From NCBI GenBank assembly GCA_020796225.1, contig CM036758.1, positions 68,895,274 through 68,959,273 of the forward strand: a stretch of 64,000 nucleotides of DNA. Reading direction: 5' to 3'. Positions 1 to 12,500 of the stretch are shown here, piece by piece (the stretch's first letter is position 1; each line of letters begins with the position of its first letter). The notes beneath the pieces were generated by a model. The model saw only the letters and a program-made list of their open reading frames with translations, searched no databases and was not told where the DNA came from. The DNA is from Arion vulgaris. Its lineage: Eukaryota; Mollusca; Gastropoda; Stylommatophora; Arionidae. The position numbers and the translations under genes are program-made.

Positions 1-71
1 TTAAAAAAATATTTCTAGCACTTTCTAGCACTTTTAAACTAAAATCTAGCACTAAAAGCCGATTTACATTT

Positions 72-208
72 GGCAACCCTGGATGTGATTCGCGCAGTTA
101 AGAAATGGTTACGTGAGCAAGACAAAACTTGCTACAGACTAGGCATCCATGGCCTTGTTCCGAGCTGGCGTAAAGCTGTAAACTTGGACGGAGATTATGT
201 GGAAAAAG
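72..208 (+). pseudogene. mariner-type transposase, C-terminal fragment
   Basis: About 45 residues match the end of mariner/Tc1-like transposases: a helix of the type VIRAVKKWLREQD, then GIHGLVPSWRKAV and the terminal LDGDYVEK. Family knowledge: this segment follows the last catalytic aspartate, so no catalytic residue is left. The 5' part is missing; sequence before 72 is AT-rich and unrelated. After YVEK the frame reads on for about 25 residues without homology. It is a dead remnant inside an intron of the SLC17-like gene that follows. Confidence 0.75.
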
Positions 209-364
209 GTAGTATTAGGATATGTTCAGCTAGAATCTGTAGAAAATTTCACCACATTTTTTCCAATAGTTTATTTTAAAAAAATTGTGGTGCATTACTT
301 TCTGACCTCCCCTCGTAAATCAGATGTAACATGTATTTGTTTTAATTTTGTTTTCTCGTTTTAG

Positions 365-517
365 AAGAAGCACAAGCCGCCATATCGCAAGATACTGACG
401 TCGATTCCAGTACTGGCGTTCTTCGTTACTGGCATATTTCATTTCTGGTCAACCCAATTGCTTTTCACATATTTGCCTGTGTTCTTTAACAAATTTCTGA
501 GGTTTCCCGTACAAGAG
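365..517 (+). CDS. gene 1 exon: start of second transmembrane half
   Basis: Exactly 51 codons between an acceptor TTTTAG and a donor GAG|GTATAT. The translation begins KKHKPPYRKILTSIPV and ends FLRFPVQE. About 80% identical to the matching exon of the opposite-strand paralogue, with the same length and phase 0 at both ends. Confidence 0.85.
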
Positions 518-3500
518 GTATATTTATTTATTTTACAAATAACAAAAACAATGACAAAATACACAACGTTTCGACCAACAAGGCCTTTATCAAGCAAACG
601 AACAACAGGAGTGACGAATTGATAAAGGCCTTGTGGTCAAACGTTGCTGTATTTTCTCATTGTTTTGTTATTTGTAAAACTATAGTACTTTGTGATTACG
701 TGTTTTGCCAATCAAATAGTTTACTGTAGTATCATCTATTTTGTGAATATTTATTTGTTGCATTTTCACGTTATTTTATTTTGTTTTTAAAACCCTGTTT
801 ATACCATGTGGTTTATTGGTAATAAGATATTGGGGCGTATTTTTCATTTACCGTTGGCACACGATGGATGATGGGGTCCTTTGAATTCCAAGAGCATTTT
901 CTGGTACCTAATTAAAGCTGGGTCGACCTGAGAGCCGTTAGCGTCGGAAAAATTGCACACCTTGTTGAATTCAACCCGGACCACTAGCATAGGAACCGAG
1001 TTCACTAACACCTACGCTACTGCGGCTCTCAATTTTCACATTTTTGCACTCGGTATTTTCATGATGTATTTTCTTTTTTTTTTTTATTGTCAAGACTTAT
1101 GTTTTCTCATTATAGATTGCAAATATTAAGTTTGATAGCAGTTACATAAACACTCTGATGTTTTATAAAATCGAACCAATACTATTCAATTAATTTTCAG
1201 ACAGGGTTGTTAGTTTCCTTGACGTCTTTGTTTCGAATGTTGGGATCCTTTTTCTGGACAGCTGTAGGGAACAAGACAGCCACAATTATTGGCACTAATA
1301 AATCTAGGAAAATGTGCATCTGTACAGGTAGGTTTAGTACATTTTAATTTTATGTAAGGAAACGTGTGAGAAAATGAAATTCACCAGCTCATTGAATTGC
1401 ATACTTCGTCATAACGGTACGGGTAGCCCTCTTTGATTTGAAAGAAAGCTCTGAACCACCAAACTGTTCATATGTGTCGCCAGGATACGATCTATTCAGG
1501 GAGATAATATTTACAAGGAGCCTGTTAGTGAAAATTGTACTACTCCTTCAATGATTACAGCCAATCAATCAATCAATCAATCAGAACTGGTATAACTGTT
1601 GTTATTGCCTGTGTTACAGCTTTGTAGGTGGTGTATAACAGGTGGGACATGAGCCTGAGCTATTTAATTCCCGCATGGCTCGTGCAGTCACCGCGATACT
1701 GTTCAGATTATGATGTTTTCTTTATGCCCTCGACAGAAACAAATTCCTTGGCCTTACCGAGGATTGAGCCTGTGTTTCCAGCATGGATCGACTTTCTAAT
1801 CAAATTAGCCGGACGCTTCACTTGTATGAAATACGATTATGTTTCTTTGTTGCGAACTTCTCAACTCTCTCAACAAATCATGTACCAATCTCTTCTACTG
1901 GGGGCATTTGCATCGCGACTGATTCTATCACAAACAGCAGTCTCTTCTGATTGCATATTCCGCGCTGCAGTTACTTGTTAACACATGGGCGGACCAATAT
2001 TTACAACCATAAATATCATCTACTCAGGCCGAGTCATTTTGGTGTGGGAATCGAACAGTTGTGATTGCAACAAGGAATACTAACTCTCTTTTATTTATTA
2101 ATTCAAGGATTTGGTTTGGGTGGAATTACAACATTAGTAGTTGGCATCTTTGACGAAACCTACAAGTGGGTCATACTGGCTCTACTAATATTTGTCATGA
2201 TTAACCAGTCTGTTGGCTCATCCACTATCGTAGCCCTTCCTCTTGACATGGCGCCAAGGTAAGTGTGTTCCTTGTAAATAAATTGTAACTTCGCAGAAAA
2301 AATAATAATGTTACGAAGGTGAAGTGTTCGAGGCTAGATATAGAACAATTTGATAGCGATGTAACCAGTTCACGTCTTTCCTAACTTTTCAATATATATT
2401 AGTTGACAAGTTATCTATATACTGATGACTCGACTGGATCACTTTTTAAGGTATCAGTATCAGCAGAGAATGGGTGCCATTAGTAAATAAATCATAAAAA
2501 TTGAATTTTAAAGATTTAGATCCCATATTTTCACACATACTAAACAAATGATCAAGCTATCTAAAACAGTGATTGGCTATGGTGTTCAGTATAGACAGGT
2601 AGGTAAGTGAGACTTTTGACAAGAAAAATTATTTGAGTCATGTGCAAAATATAGGTGTCACTTATTACACAATTTGAATGAAATGGTACAGTCAAATTCA
2701 TTCAAACTTAAACAGCATATACACAGATTGTGTGATTTTGGCAAGTACTAGGATAAATAGTATACACTGAATAGATTTTATTTTGTCGCCACCTGAAAAT
2801 TGTCTTTTTTTTGGGTTAAAAATTGTCATCTTTGAAAAATCATAAAAAAGATTACAATCAAGATATTGGAATTATCCTAGTATGCGCTATAGGCAGTCCT
2901 AATGGTAACATGCATGCAAAATTACATGCTGATTGGTTAATATTTGACAAAGTTATGATGTAATAACTATCATGAACTGTTAATTTTCGAACAAAATCGT
3001 AAACTAATTTATGTTTAAATTTTTCTACTTGCTTACCTCAATGACTCCCCGTCAAATATGGGAAACCTTCAGACTGAGTTAACGCCTCCTCTAATCCAAG
3101 TCTCTTCCTCCTTCTTGCACTTCTGGCTTCCAGGGACGCTTCTGTTGCTTGTTTATGCGCGTATTGCAGCCGCTTCCCGTCAGTGGCGGTGAAATACTCT
3201 GATGTGAAATGTCCACATAATAGTTGCATTGCTGCAAGAGGGGCTTCTAGGGATTTTGCTCCATCATTGAAAATGAGAGTTGCGATGCCAACTGCAATCT
3301 TAACAGTCACTAATCCGTGGTACTTGTGTTTTGGACAATATCGCCATATTGTGCTGTTTATTGATTCATTAGCATTCTGGGTGTAGCCATCTAGACATTT
3401 TTTTCAGTAAGTCAGGGTGTGATAAATCTCTGAAAACCGGCTTGATAACATCCATAATGGCCGCAGGCAGGTTGTTTTTATGCTTATAATTCTGTTCTTT

Positions 3501-6500
3501 ATTGGCGGTAACAGCTTCTTTATATGGACACCAACCAATTTTGCAGAGATTGTGGATAGGCTTCTGATCCGTGGAGAGCTTATGAAAATATATCGCCCAA
3601 ACAGCCTCTCGCATTCCTTTCAGGTCATTCTTATTACCCCTAATAGCATTTCCATAATATTTCTGAATGGAGTCAATCTGTGTGTCAGTAAGCCTTCCCT
3701 TTCCTCCTATAGTTTTCCCATCTGACAATTTCTTTTCTCTCCCCCAAGACGTCTTGATCTTGCGCAGACGAGTGCCCATTCTTTTGTACATGCCCTACAC
3801 ATTCTATTTTCTCAACAGGAGTATCACCGTATGGGTTCGAATCAGAAACTGTTTTAAAACTGCTTGTATCCCCATCACCAATGAAACGCGTGTATCTCAG
3901 TTGATATCTTTCAACTGATCTAGAAAATAATTCTTTAGCAGTTGTTGCCTCCATACTACCAGATGAACCGCTATGTATAGACGTACACTTTGGTTGATGA
4001 TTTTGCTTCCACAACTTATAAGGATCAGAATTGTTGTCTTGAGTGTTCCAGTAGTCACATGATTTGCACACTTTTGAGAGTGTTCCAGTGTCAAGAACCT
4101 TTCCTGTAACACAGCCAATGAGTGTAGTTACACCTATTGTTGATGAATGCCCACGGGTCATCCAGGTACCATCTACAGACACATCAATATCACGGCATTC
4201 AACTAATTCTGTCTCCTCTGCTAATTTAAATTCTGTTTCTGCAGCTCTTTTCATACTAGCTGCCTGGGAGGAACTAACTGCACTTTCTAACTTTTCATTT
4301 ATTAGTTTGTATGTGGTCTTCTGGACAGGTGGCGGAAGATTCATTATTCCACAAAATGTCTGCAGGTCTGTCGAGCCACCTCCGGCACAGCGCATAGCAA
4401 AAACAGCTCGTCTATTGACTGAGTGTATTTGTAAACTGTTACTATTGTTTACACTTATTTGTGGGTTGGACGGGAAAGAGGTTTGTTTTATACACTTCTT
4501 GTTACTACATACAAATTCAAATTTACTACCTAGTCCTCGTCTTTCAGTCTCAGTTAGTCTGACCTGACTGTGACAAAATGAACAAACTAGCTGTGATGAA
4601 ATCTGATGACAGAGAATATCCAAATCAATTATCCTGTAACCTGTATATGACTTATTCAAATGACTGGAAACTTCCTCACGTGTAGATTCTTCTAAATCTG
4701 TATCTGAATCATCATCAATGTCATAGAGGTTTTTAATTTTCATCACTGACCGACTGTGAGTGGGCGTGGCACTAGGAATATCAACATAAGAGGAGTCACT
4801 AATTTCACTGCTGATTGAAACATTAGTAGGATTACTAATGATACTATTACTATAACTATTAATATTAACATCATGTCTGTCCTCAATTTGATCTAAATTT
4901 AAGTCACTTCTGCTTCGTTTCTCGTTCATATACCTATTCCCACAAAACGTACGCTTCTTGGATCGGTTAAAATGCTTTTTATCGCCTGACATAATTCAAA
5001 ATATCACTTATCAAACAAAATACAGTGTTCGAAAACCACAAATTGACCGCACGCTTTGAACAATGGCCATCTTGTATTCTTTTACGGGATCATTCATTGT
5101 AATAAAACTTAAAGGGAGGTTCTCATTATACCTAAACGATATGTATATCGGTAAACTCACTTTAGTCAGAAATAAAACTGTTTTCCTTTCCCATACGAAG
5201 AAGACATCATGATTTTCTATTCATCATAATTCAAAAACTATTTAACCAATTTTAAAAATTTTAAAAGAAGTGTATGCACAACTGGTTAACCTTTAATTAG
5301 ATACCAAGTATGTAGTGAAATTTTTAAATCGCATTTTTGCGGTATTCTCTGCTGATACTTATACCTTAAACAGAAGGGCGTGCCCGTCTGCCCAGCGTGT
5401 TCGTAGCGCGTTGGACTACGGTGACTATCCCTCTGTGTGTGCGGGTTCAATTCCGCGGGATGGCAGAAAAAGCCACAAATTCCCCAGATTTACTGTGTTC
5501 GTGGCACCGAACCGAAGGTTACGATGTCCATGGCACCGAGCCGAAGAGCGGAAAAGCTCAAGTGCTTCTGGATCGGAAAAAAACCCCCAAAAAAACAAAA
5601 ACAGAAGGGCTATCGAGATCTTTGTAAACATTCACTTTATCAATTCAACTTTGAATTGGTGAAATAATTAATGTTATAGATAAACACAATACTGATGAGA
5701 AATAAGGCAGCGATGTATCCAGTTCATTTCCTCACTAACTAGATAAACACAATACTGATGAGAAATAAGACAGCGATGTATCCAGTTCATTTCCTCACTA
5801 ACTAGATAAACACAATACTGATGAGAAATAAGACAGCGATGTATCCAGTTCATTTCCTCACTAACTAGATAAACACAATACTGATGAGAAATAAGACAGC
5901 GATGTATCCAGTTCATTTCTTCACTAACTAGATAAACACAATACTGATGAGAAATAAGGCAGCGATGTATCCAGTTCATTTCCTCACTAACTAGATAAAC
6001 ACAATACTGATGAGAAATAAGACAGCGATGTATCCAGTTCATTTCCTCACTAACTAGATAAACACAATACTGATGAGAAATAAGGCAGCGATGTATCCAG
6101 TTCATTTCCTCACTAACTAGATAAACACAATACTGATGAGAAATAAGACAGCGATGTATCCAGTTCATTTCCTCACTAACTAGATAAACACAATACTGAT
6201 GAGAAATAAGACAGCGATGTATCCAGTTCATTTCCTCACTAACTAGATAAACACAATACTGATGAGAAATAAGACAGCGATGTATCCAGTTCATTTCCTC
6301 ACTAACTAGATAAACACAATACTGATGAGAAATAAGACAGCGATGTATCCAGTTCATTTCCTCACTAACTAGATAAACACAATACTGATGAGAAATAAGG
6401 CAGCGATGTATCCAGTTCATTTCCTCACTAACTAGATAAACACAATACTGATGAGAAATAAGACAGCGATGTATCCAGTTCATTTCTTCACTAACTAGAT

Positions 6501-9500
6501 AAACACAATACTGATGAGAAATAAGGCAGCGATGTATCCAGTTCATTTCCTCACTAACTAGATAAACACAATACTGATGAGAAATAAGACAGCGATGTAT
6601 CCAGTTCATTTCCTCACTAACTAGATAAACACAATACTGATGAGAAATAAGACAGCGATGTATCCAGTTCATTTCCTCACTAACTAGATAAACACAATAC
6701 TGATGAGAAATAAGACAGCGATGTATCCAGTTCATTTCCTCACTAACTAGATAAACACAATACTGATGAGAAATAAGACAGCGATGTATCCAGTTCATTT
6801 CCTCACTAACTAGATAAACACAATACTGATGAGAAATAAGACAGCGATGTATCCAGTTCATTTCCTCACTAACTAGATAAACACAATACTGATGAGAAAT
6901 AAGGCAGCGATGTATCCAGTTCATTTCCTCACTAACTAGATAAACACAATACTGATGAGAAATAAGACAGCGATGTATCCAGTTCATTTCCTCACTAACT
7001 AGATAAACACAATACTGATGAGAAATAAGGCAGCGATGTATCCAGTTCATTTCCTCACTAACTAGATAAACACAATACTGATGAGAAATAAGACAGCGAT
7101 GTATCCAGTTCATTTCCTCACTAACTAGATAAACACAATACTGATGAGAAATAAGACAGCGATGTATCCAGTTCATTTCCTCACTAACTAGATAAACACA
7201 ATACTGATGAGAAATAAGACAGCGATGTATCCAGTTCATTTCCTCACTAACTAGATAAACACAATACTGATGAGAAATAAGACAGCGATGTATCCAGTTC
7301 ATTTCCTCACTAACTAGATAAACACAATACTGATGAGAAATAAGGCAGCGATGTATCCAGTTCATTTCCTCACTAACTAGATAAACACAATACTGATGAG
7401 AAATAAGACAGCGATGTATCCAGTTCATTTCTTCACTAACTAGATAAACACAATACTGATGAGAAATAAGGCAGCGATGTATCCAGTTCATTTCCTCACT
7501 AACTAGATAAACACAATACTGATGAGAAATAAGACAGCGATGTATCCAGTTCATTTCCTCACTAACTAGATAAACACAATACTGATGAGAAATAAGACAG
7601 CGATGTATCCAGTTCATTTCCTCACTAACTAGATAAACACAATACTGATGAGAAATAAGACAGCGATGTATCCAGTTCATTTCCTCACTAACTAGATAAA
7701 CACAATACTGATGAGAAATAAGACAGCGATGTATCCAGTGCATTTCCTCACTAACTAGATAAACACAATACTGATGAGAAATAAGACAGCGATGTATCCA
7801 GTTCATTTCCTCACTAACTAGATAAACACAATACTGATGAGAAATAAGACAGCGATGTATCCAGTTCATTTCCTCACTAACTAGATAAACACAATACTGA
7901 TGAGAAATAAGACAGCGATGTATCCAGTTCATTTCCTCACTAACTAGATAAACACAATACTGATGAGAAATAAGACAGCGATGTATCCAGTTCATTTCCT
8001 CACTAACTAGATAAACACAATACTGATGAGAAATAAGGCATGATGTATCCAGTTCATTTCCTCACTAACTAGATAAACACAATACTGATGAGAAATAAGG
8101 CAGCGATGTATCCAGTTCATTTCCTCACTAACTAGATAAACACAATACTGATGAGAAATAAGGCAGCGATGTATCCAGTTCATTTCCTCACTAACTAGAT
8201 AAACACAATACTGATGAGAAATAAGACAGCGATGTATCCAGTTCATTTCCTCACTAACTAGATAAACACAATACTGATGAGAAATAAGACAGCGATGTAT
8301 CCAGTTCATTTCCTCACTAACTAGATAAACACAATACTGATGAGAAATAAGACAGCGATGTATCCAGTTCATTTCCTCACTAACTAGATAAACACAATAC
8401 TGATGAGAAATAAGACAGCGATGTATCCAGTTCATTTCCTCACTAACTAGATAAACACAATACTGATGAGAAATAAGACAGCGATGTATCCAGTTCATTT
8501 CCTCACTAACTAGATAAACACAATACTGATGAGAAATAAGGCAGCGATGTATCCAGTTCATTTCCTCACTAACTAGATAAACACAATACTGATGAGAAAT
8601 AAGACAGCGATGTATCCAGTTCATTTCCTCACTAACTAGATAAACACAATACTGATGAGAAATAAGGCAGCGATGTATCCAGTTCATTTCCTCACTAACT
8701 AGATAAACACAATACTGATGAGAAATAAGGCAGCGATGTATCCAGTTCATTTCCTCACTAACTAGATAAACACAATACTGATGAGAAATAAGGCAGCGAT
8801 GTATCCAGTTCATTTCCTCACTAACTAGATAAACACAATACTGATGTGAAATAAGCGCGATGTATCCAGTTCATTTCCTCACTAACTAGATAAACACAAT
8901 ACTGATGAGAAATAAGACAGCGATGTATCCAGTTCATTTCCTCACTAACTAGATAAACACAATACTGATGAGAAATAAGGCAGCGATGTATCCAGTTCAT
9001 TTCCTCACTAACTAGATAAACACAATACTGATGAGAAATAAGACAGCGATGTATCCAGTTCATTTCCTCACTAACTAGATAAACACAATACTGATGAGAA
9101 ATAAGACAGCGATGTATCCAGTTCATTTCCTCACTAACTAGATAAACACAATACTGATGAGAAATAAGGCAGCGATGTATCCAGTTCATTTCCTCACTAA
9201 CTAGATAAACACAATACTGATGAGAAATAAGACAGCGATGTATCCAGTTCATTTCCTCACTAACTAGATAAACACAATACTGATGAGAAATAAGGCAGCG
9301 ATGTATCCAGTTCATTTCCTCACTAACTAGATAAACACAATACTGATGAGAAATAAGGCAGCGATGTATCCAGTTCATTTCCTCACTAACTAGATAAACA
9401 CAATACTGATGAGAAATAAGACAGCGATGTATCCAGTTCATTTCCTCACTAACTAGATAAACACAATACTGATGAGAAATAAGGCAGCGATGTATCCAGT

Positions 9501-12500
9501 TCATTTCCTCACTAACTAGATAAACACAATACTGATGAGAAATAAGGCAGCGATGTATCCAGTTCATTTCCTCACTAACTAGATAAACACAATACTGATG
9601 AGAAATAAGGCAGCGATGTATCCAGTTCATTTCCTCACTAACTAGATAAACACAATACTGATGTGAAATAAGGCAGCGATGTATCCAGTTCATTTCCTCA
9701 CTAACTAGATAAACACAATACTGATGAGAAATAAGGCAGCGATGTATCCAGTTCATTTCCTCACTAACTAGATAAACACAATACTGATGAGAAATAAGGC
9801 AGCGATGTATCCAGTTCATTTCCTCACTAACTAGATAAACACAATACTGATGAGAAATAAGACAGCGATGTATCCAGTTCATTTCCTCACTAACTAGATA
9901 AACACAATACTGATGAGAAATAAGACAGCGATGTATCCAGTTCATTTCCTCACTAACTAGATAAACACAATACTGATGAGAAATAAGGCAGCGATGTATC
10001 CAGTTCATTTCCTCACTAACTAGATAAACACAATACTGATGAGAAATAAGACAGCGATGTATCCAGTTCATTTCCTCACTAACTAGATAAACACAATACT
10101 GATGAGAAATAAGGCAGCGATGTATCCAGTTCATTTCCTCACTAACTAGATAAACACAATACTGATGAGAAATAAGGCAGCGATGTATCCAGTTCATTTC
10201 CTCACTAACTAGATAAACACAATACTGATGAGAAATAAGACAGCGATGTATCCAGTTCATTTCCTCACTAACTTTCCAATAAATATTCTTCTTCTTATTC
10301 ACCTTACAACGCTCCATATCGACCACGTGTTAAACTACTTTGTGATCTGTATGTGATCTGAGTCTAAGAGCGATTGTACTTTGTGCCAGTTATGCGACAA
10401 CAAGTAGACCAGCACATTCAATTTCTGCGACGGTTTTTTAAAATATAGGGTAGCTTCTCTAGGCCCATATTTCAATCGCATCTTACGACATGTCTTGTAG
10501 ATCGTAGTGGTACTGTTATTTACTCCCTTTCTGACCCCTGCAGAACACGGGTGCAACAGATATAAGTGGACAAGTTATATACGTATACTGATTGGTCGAC
10601 TGAACCATTTCTTAACAGATGGGCTATTGAGATCGTGTTCGATTGTATAATCTAGACGAGACTATCAAAACTGCGGTCCCTGACAGAGTTTACCAATCTG
10701 GCAGAACAAAACAGGTTCTGATTATCAGGACATGATTATTTAAACAAAAGATTCGTTTCCTCCCATGAACTATCTGGATATTTGTCCAGAGATCCTGATC
10801 TCAGTGTAGGTGAGATCGAGTTCCTAGTCCTAACGGAGATGGACGATAAAACGTAAGTCCCGTGTCAAGCTGATCACATAAAAGAATTCAAAATTCAGAA
10901 GAGCAGGATGTCAAGCCAGTGCGCAGGTAAAGTTAATCCAGAAGAGCAGGATGTCAATCCAGTGCGCAGGTAATGTTAATCCAGAAGAGCAGGATGTCAA
11001 GCCAGTGCGCAGGTAAAGTTAATCCAGAAGAGCAGGATGTCAAGCCAGTGCGCAGGTAAAGTTAATCCAGAAGAGCAGGATGTCAAGCCAGTGCGCAGGT
11101 AAAGTTAATTCAGAAGAGCAGGATGTCAAGCCAGTGCGCAGGTAAAGTTAATTCAGAAGAGCAGGATGTCAAGCCAGTGCGCAGGTAAAGTTAATCCAGA
11201 AGAGCAGGATGTCAAGCCAGTGCGCAGGTAAAGTTAATTCAGAAGAGCAGGATGTCAAGCCAGTGCGCAGGTAAAGTTAATTCAGAAGAGCAGGATGTCA
11301 AGCCAGTGCGCAGGTAAAGTTAATCCAGAAGAGCAGGATGTCAAGCCAGTGCGCAGGTAAAGTTAATTCAGAAGAGCAGGATGTCAAGCCAGTGCGCAGG
11401 TAAAGTTAATTCAGAAGAGCAGGATGTCAAGCCAGTGCGCAGGTAAAGTTAATCCAGAAGAGCAGGATGTCAAGCCAGTGCGCAGGTAAAGTTAATTCAG
11501 AAGAGCAGGATGTCAAGCCAGTGCGCAGGTAAAGTTAATCCAGAAGAGCAGGATGTCAAGCCAGTGCGCAGGTAAAGTTAATTCAGAAGAGCAGGATGTC
11601 AAGCCAGTGCGCAGGTAAAGTTAATTCAGAAGAGCAGGATGTCAAGCCAGTGCGCAGGTAAAGTTAATCCAGAAGAGCAGGATGTCAAGCCAGTGCGCAG
11701 GTAAAGTTAATCCAGAAGAGCAGGATGTCAAGCCAGTGCGCAGGTAAAGTTAATTCAGAAGAGCAGGATGTCAAGCCAGTGCGCAGGTAAAGTTAATTCA
11801 GAAGAGCAGGATGTCAAGCCAGTGCGCAGGTAAAGTTAATTCAGAAGAGCAGGATGTCAAGCCAGTGCGCAGGTAAAGTTAATCCAGAAGAGCAGGATGT
11901 CAAGCCAGTGCGCAGGTAAAGTTAATTCAGAAGAGCAGGATGTCAAGCCAGTGCGCAGGTAAAGTTAATCCAGAAGAGCAGGATGTCAAGCCAGTGCGCA
12001 GGTAAAGTTAATCCAGAAGAGCAGGATGTCAAGCCAGTGCGCAGGTAAAGTTAATCCAGAAGAGCAGGATGTCAAGCCAGTGCGCAGGTAAAGTTAATCC
12101 AGAAGAGCAGGATGTCAAGCCAGTGCGCAGGTAAAGTTAATTCAGAAGAGCAGGATGTCAAGCCAGTGCGCAGGTAAAGTTAATTCAGAAGAGCAGGATG
12201 TCAAGCCAGTGCGCAGGTAAAGTTAATTCAGAAGAGCAGGATGTCAAGCCAGTGCGCAGGTAAAGTTAATTCAGAAGAGCAGGATGTCAAGCCAGTGCGC
12301 AGGTAAAGTTAATTCAGAAGAGCAGGATGTCAAGCCAGTGCGCAGGTAAAGTTAATTCAGAAGAGCAGGATGTCAAGCCAGTGCGCAGGTAAAGTTAATT
12401 CAGAAGAGCAGGATGTCAAGCCAGTGCGCAGGTAAAGTTAATTCAGAAGAGCAGGATGTCAAGCCAGTGCGCAGGTAAAGTTAATTCAGAAGAGCAGGAT

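Noticed and set aside
1628..1981. Protein gene of 117 residues
   Set aside because: The frame crosses repeat C and is not conserved in its other copies.
3183..4567. Several + strand frames of 67-167 residues
   Set aside because: They are shadows of the antisense Mutator-like transposase.
5315..5667. Overlapping frames of 68-115 residues on both strands
   Set aside because: They are translations of a SINE-G; the same frames appear at 20550-20906 in the second copy.
5677..10273. Hammerhead ribozyme in each 63-bp unit (ACTGATGAGAAAT)
   Set aside because: CTGATGA and GAAA are adjacent with no stem II between them, and I find no pairing for stems I and III.
5674..10326. Antisense protein genes of 773, 268 and 501 residues
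   Set aside because: Open only because a 63-bp unit without stops is repeated; frames are broken by two deletions and there is no promoter or splice evidence. Kept as a finding, not a gene.
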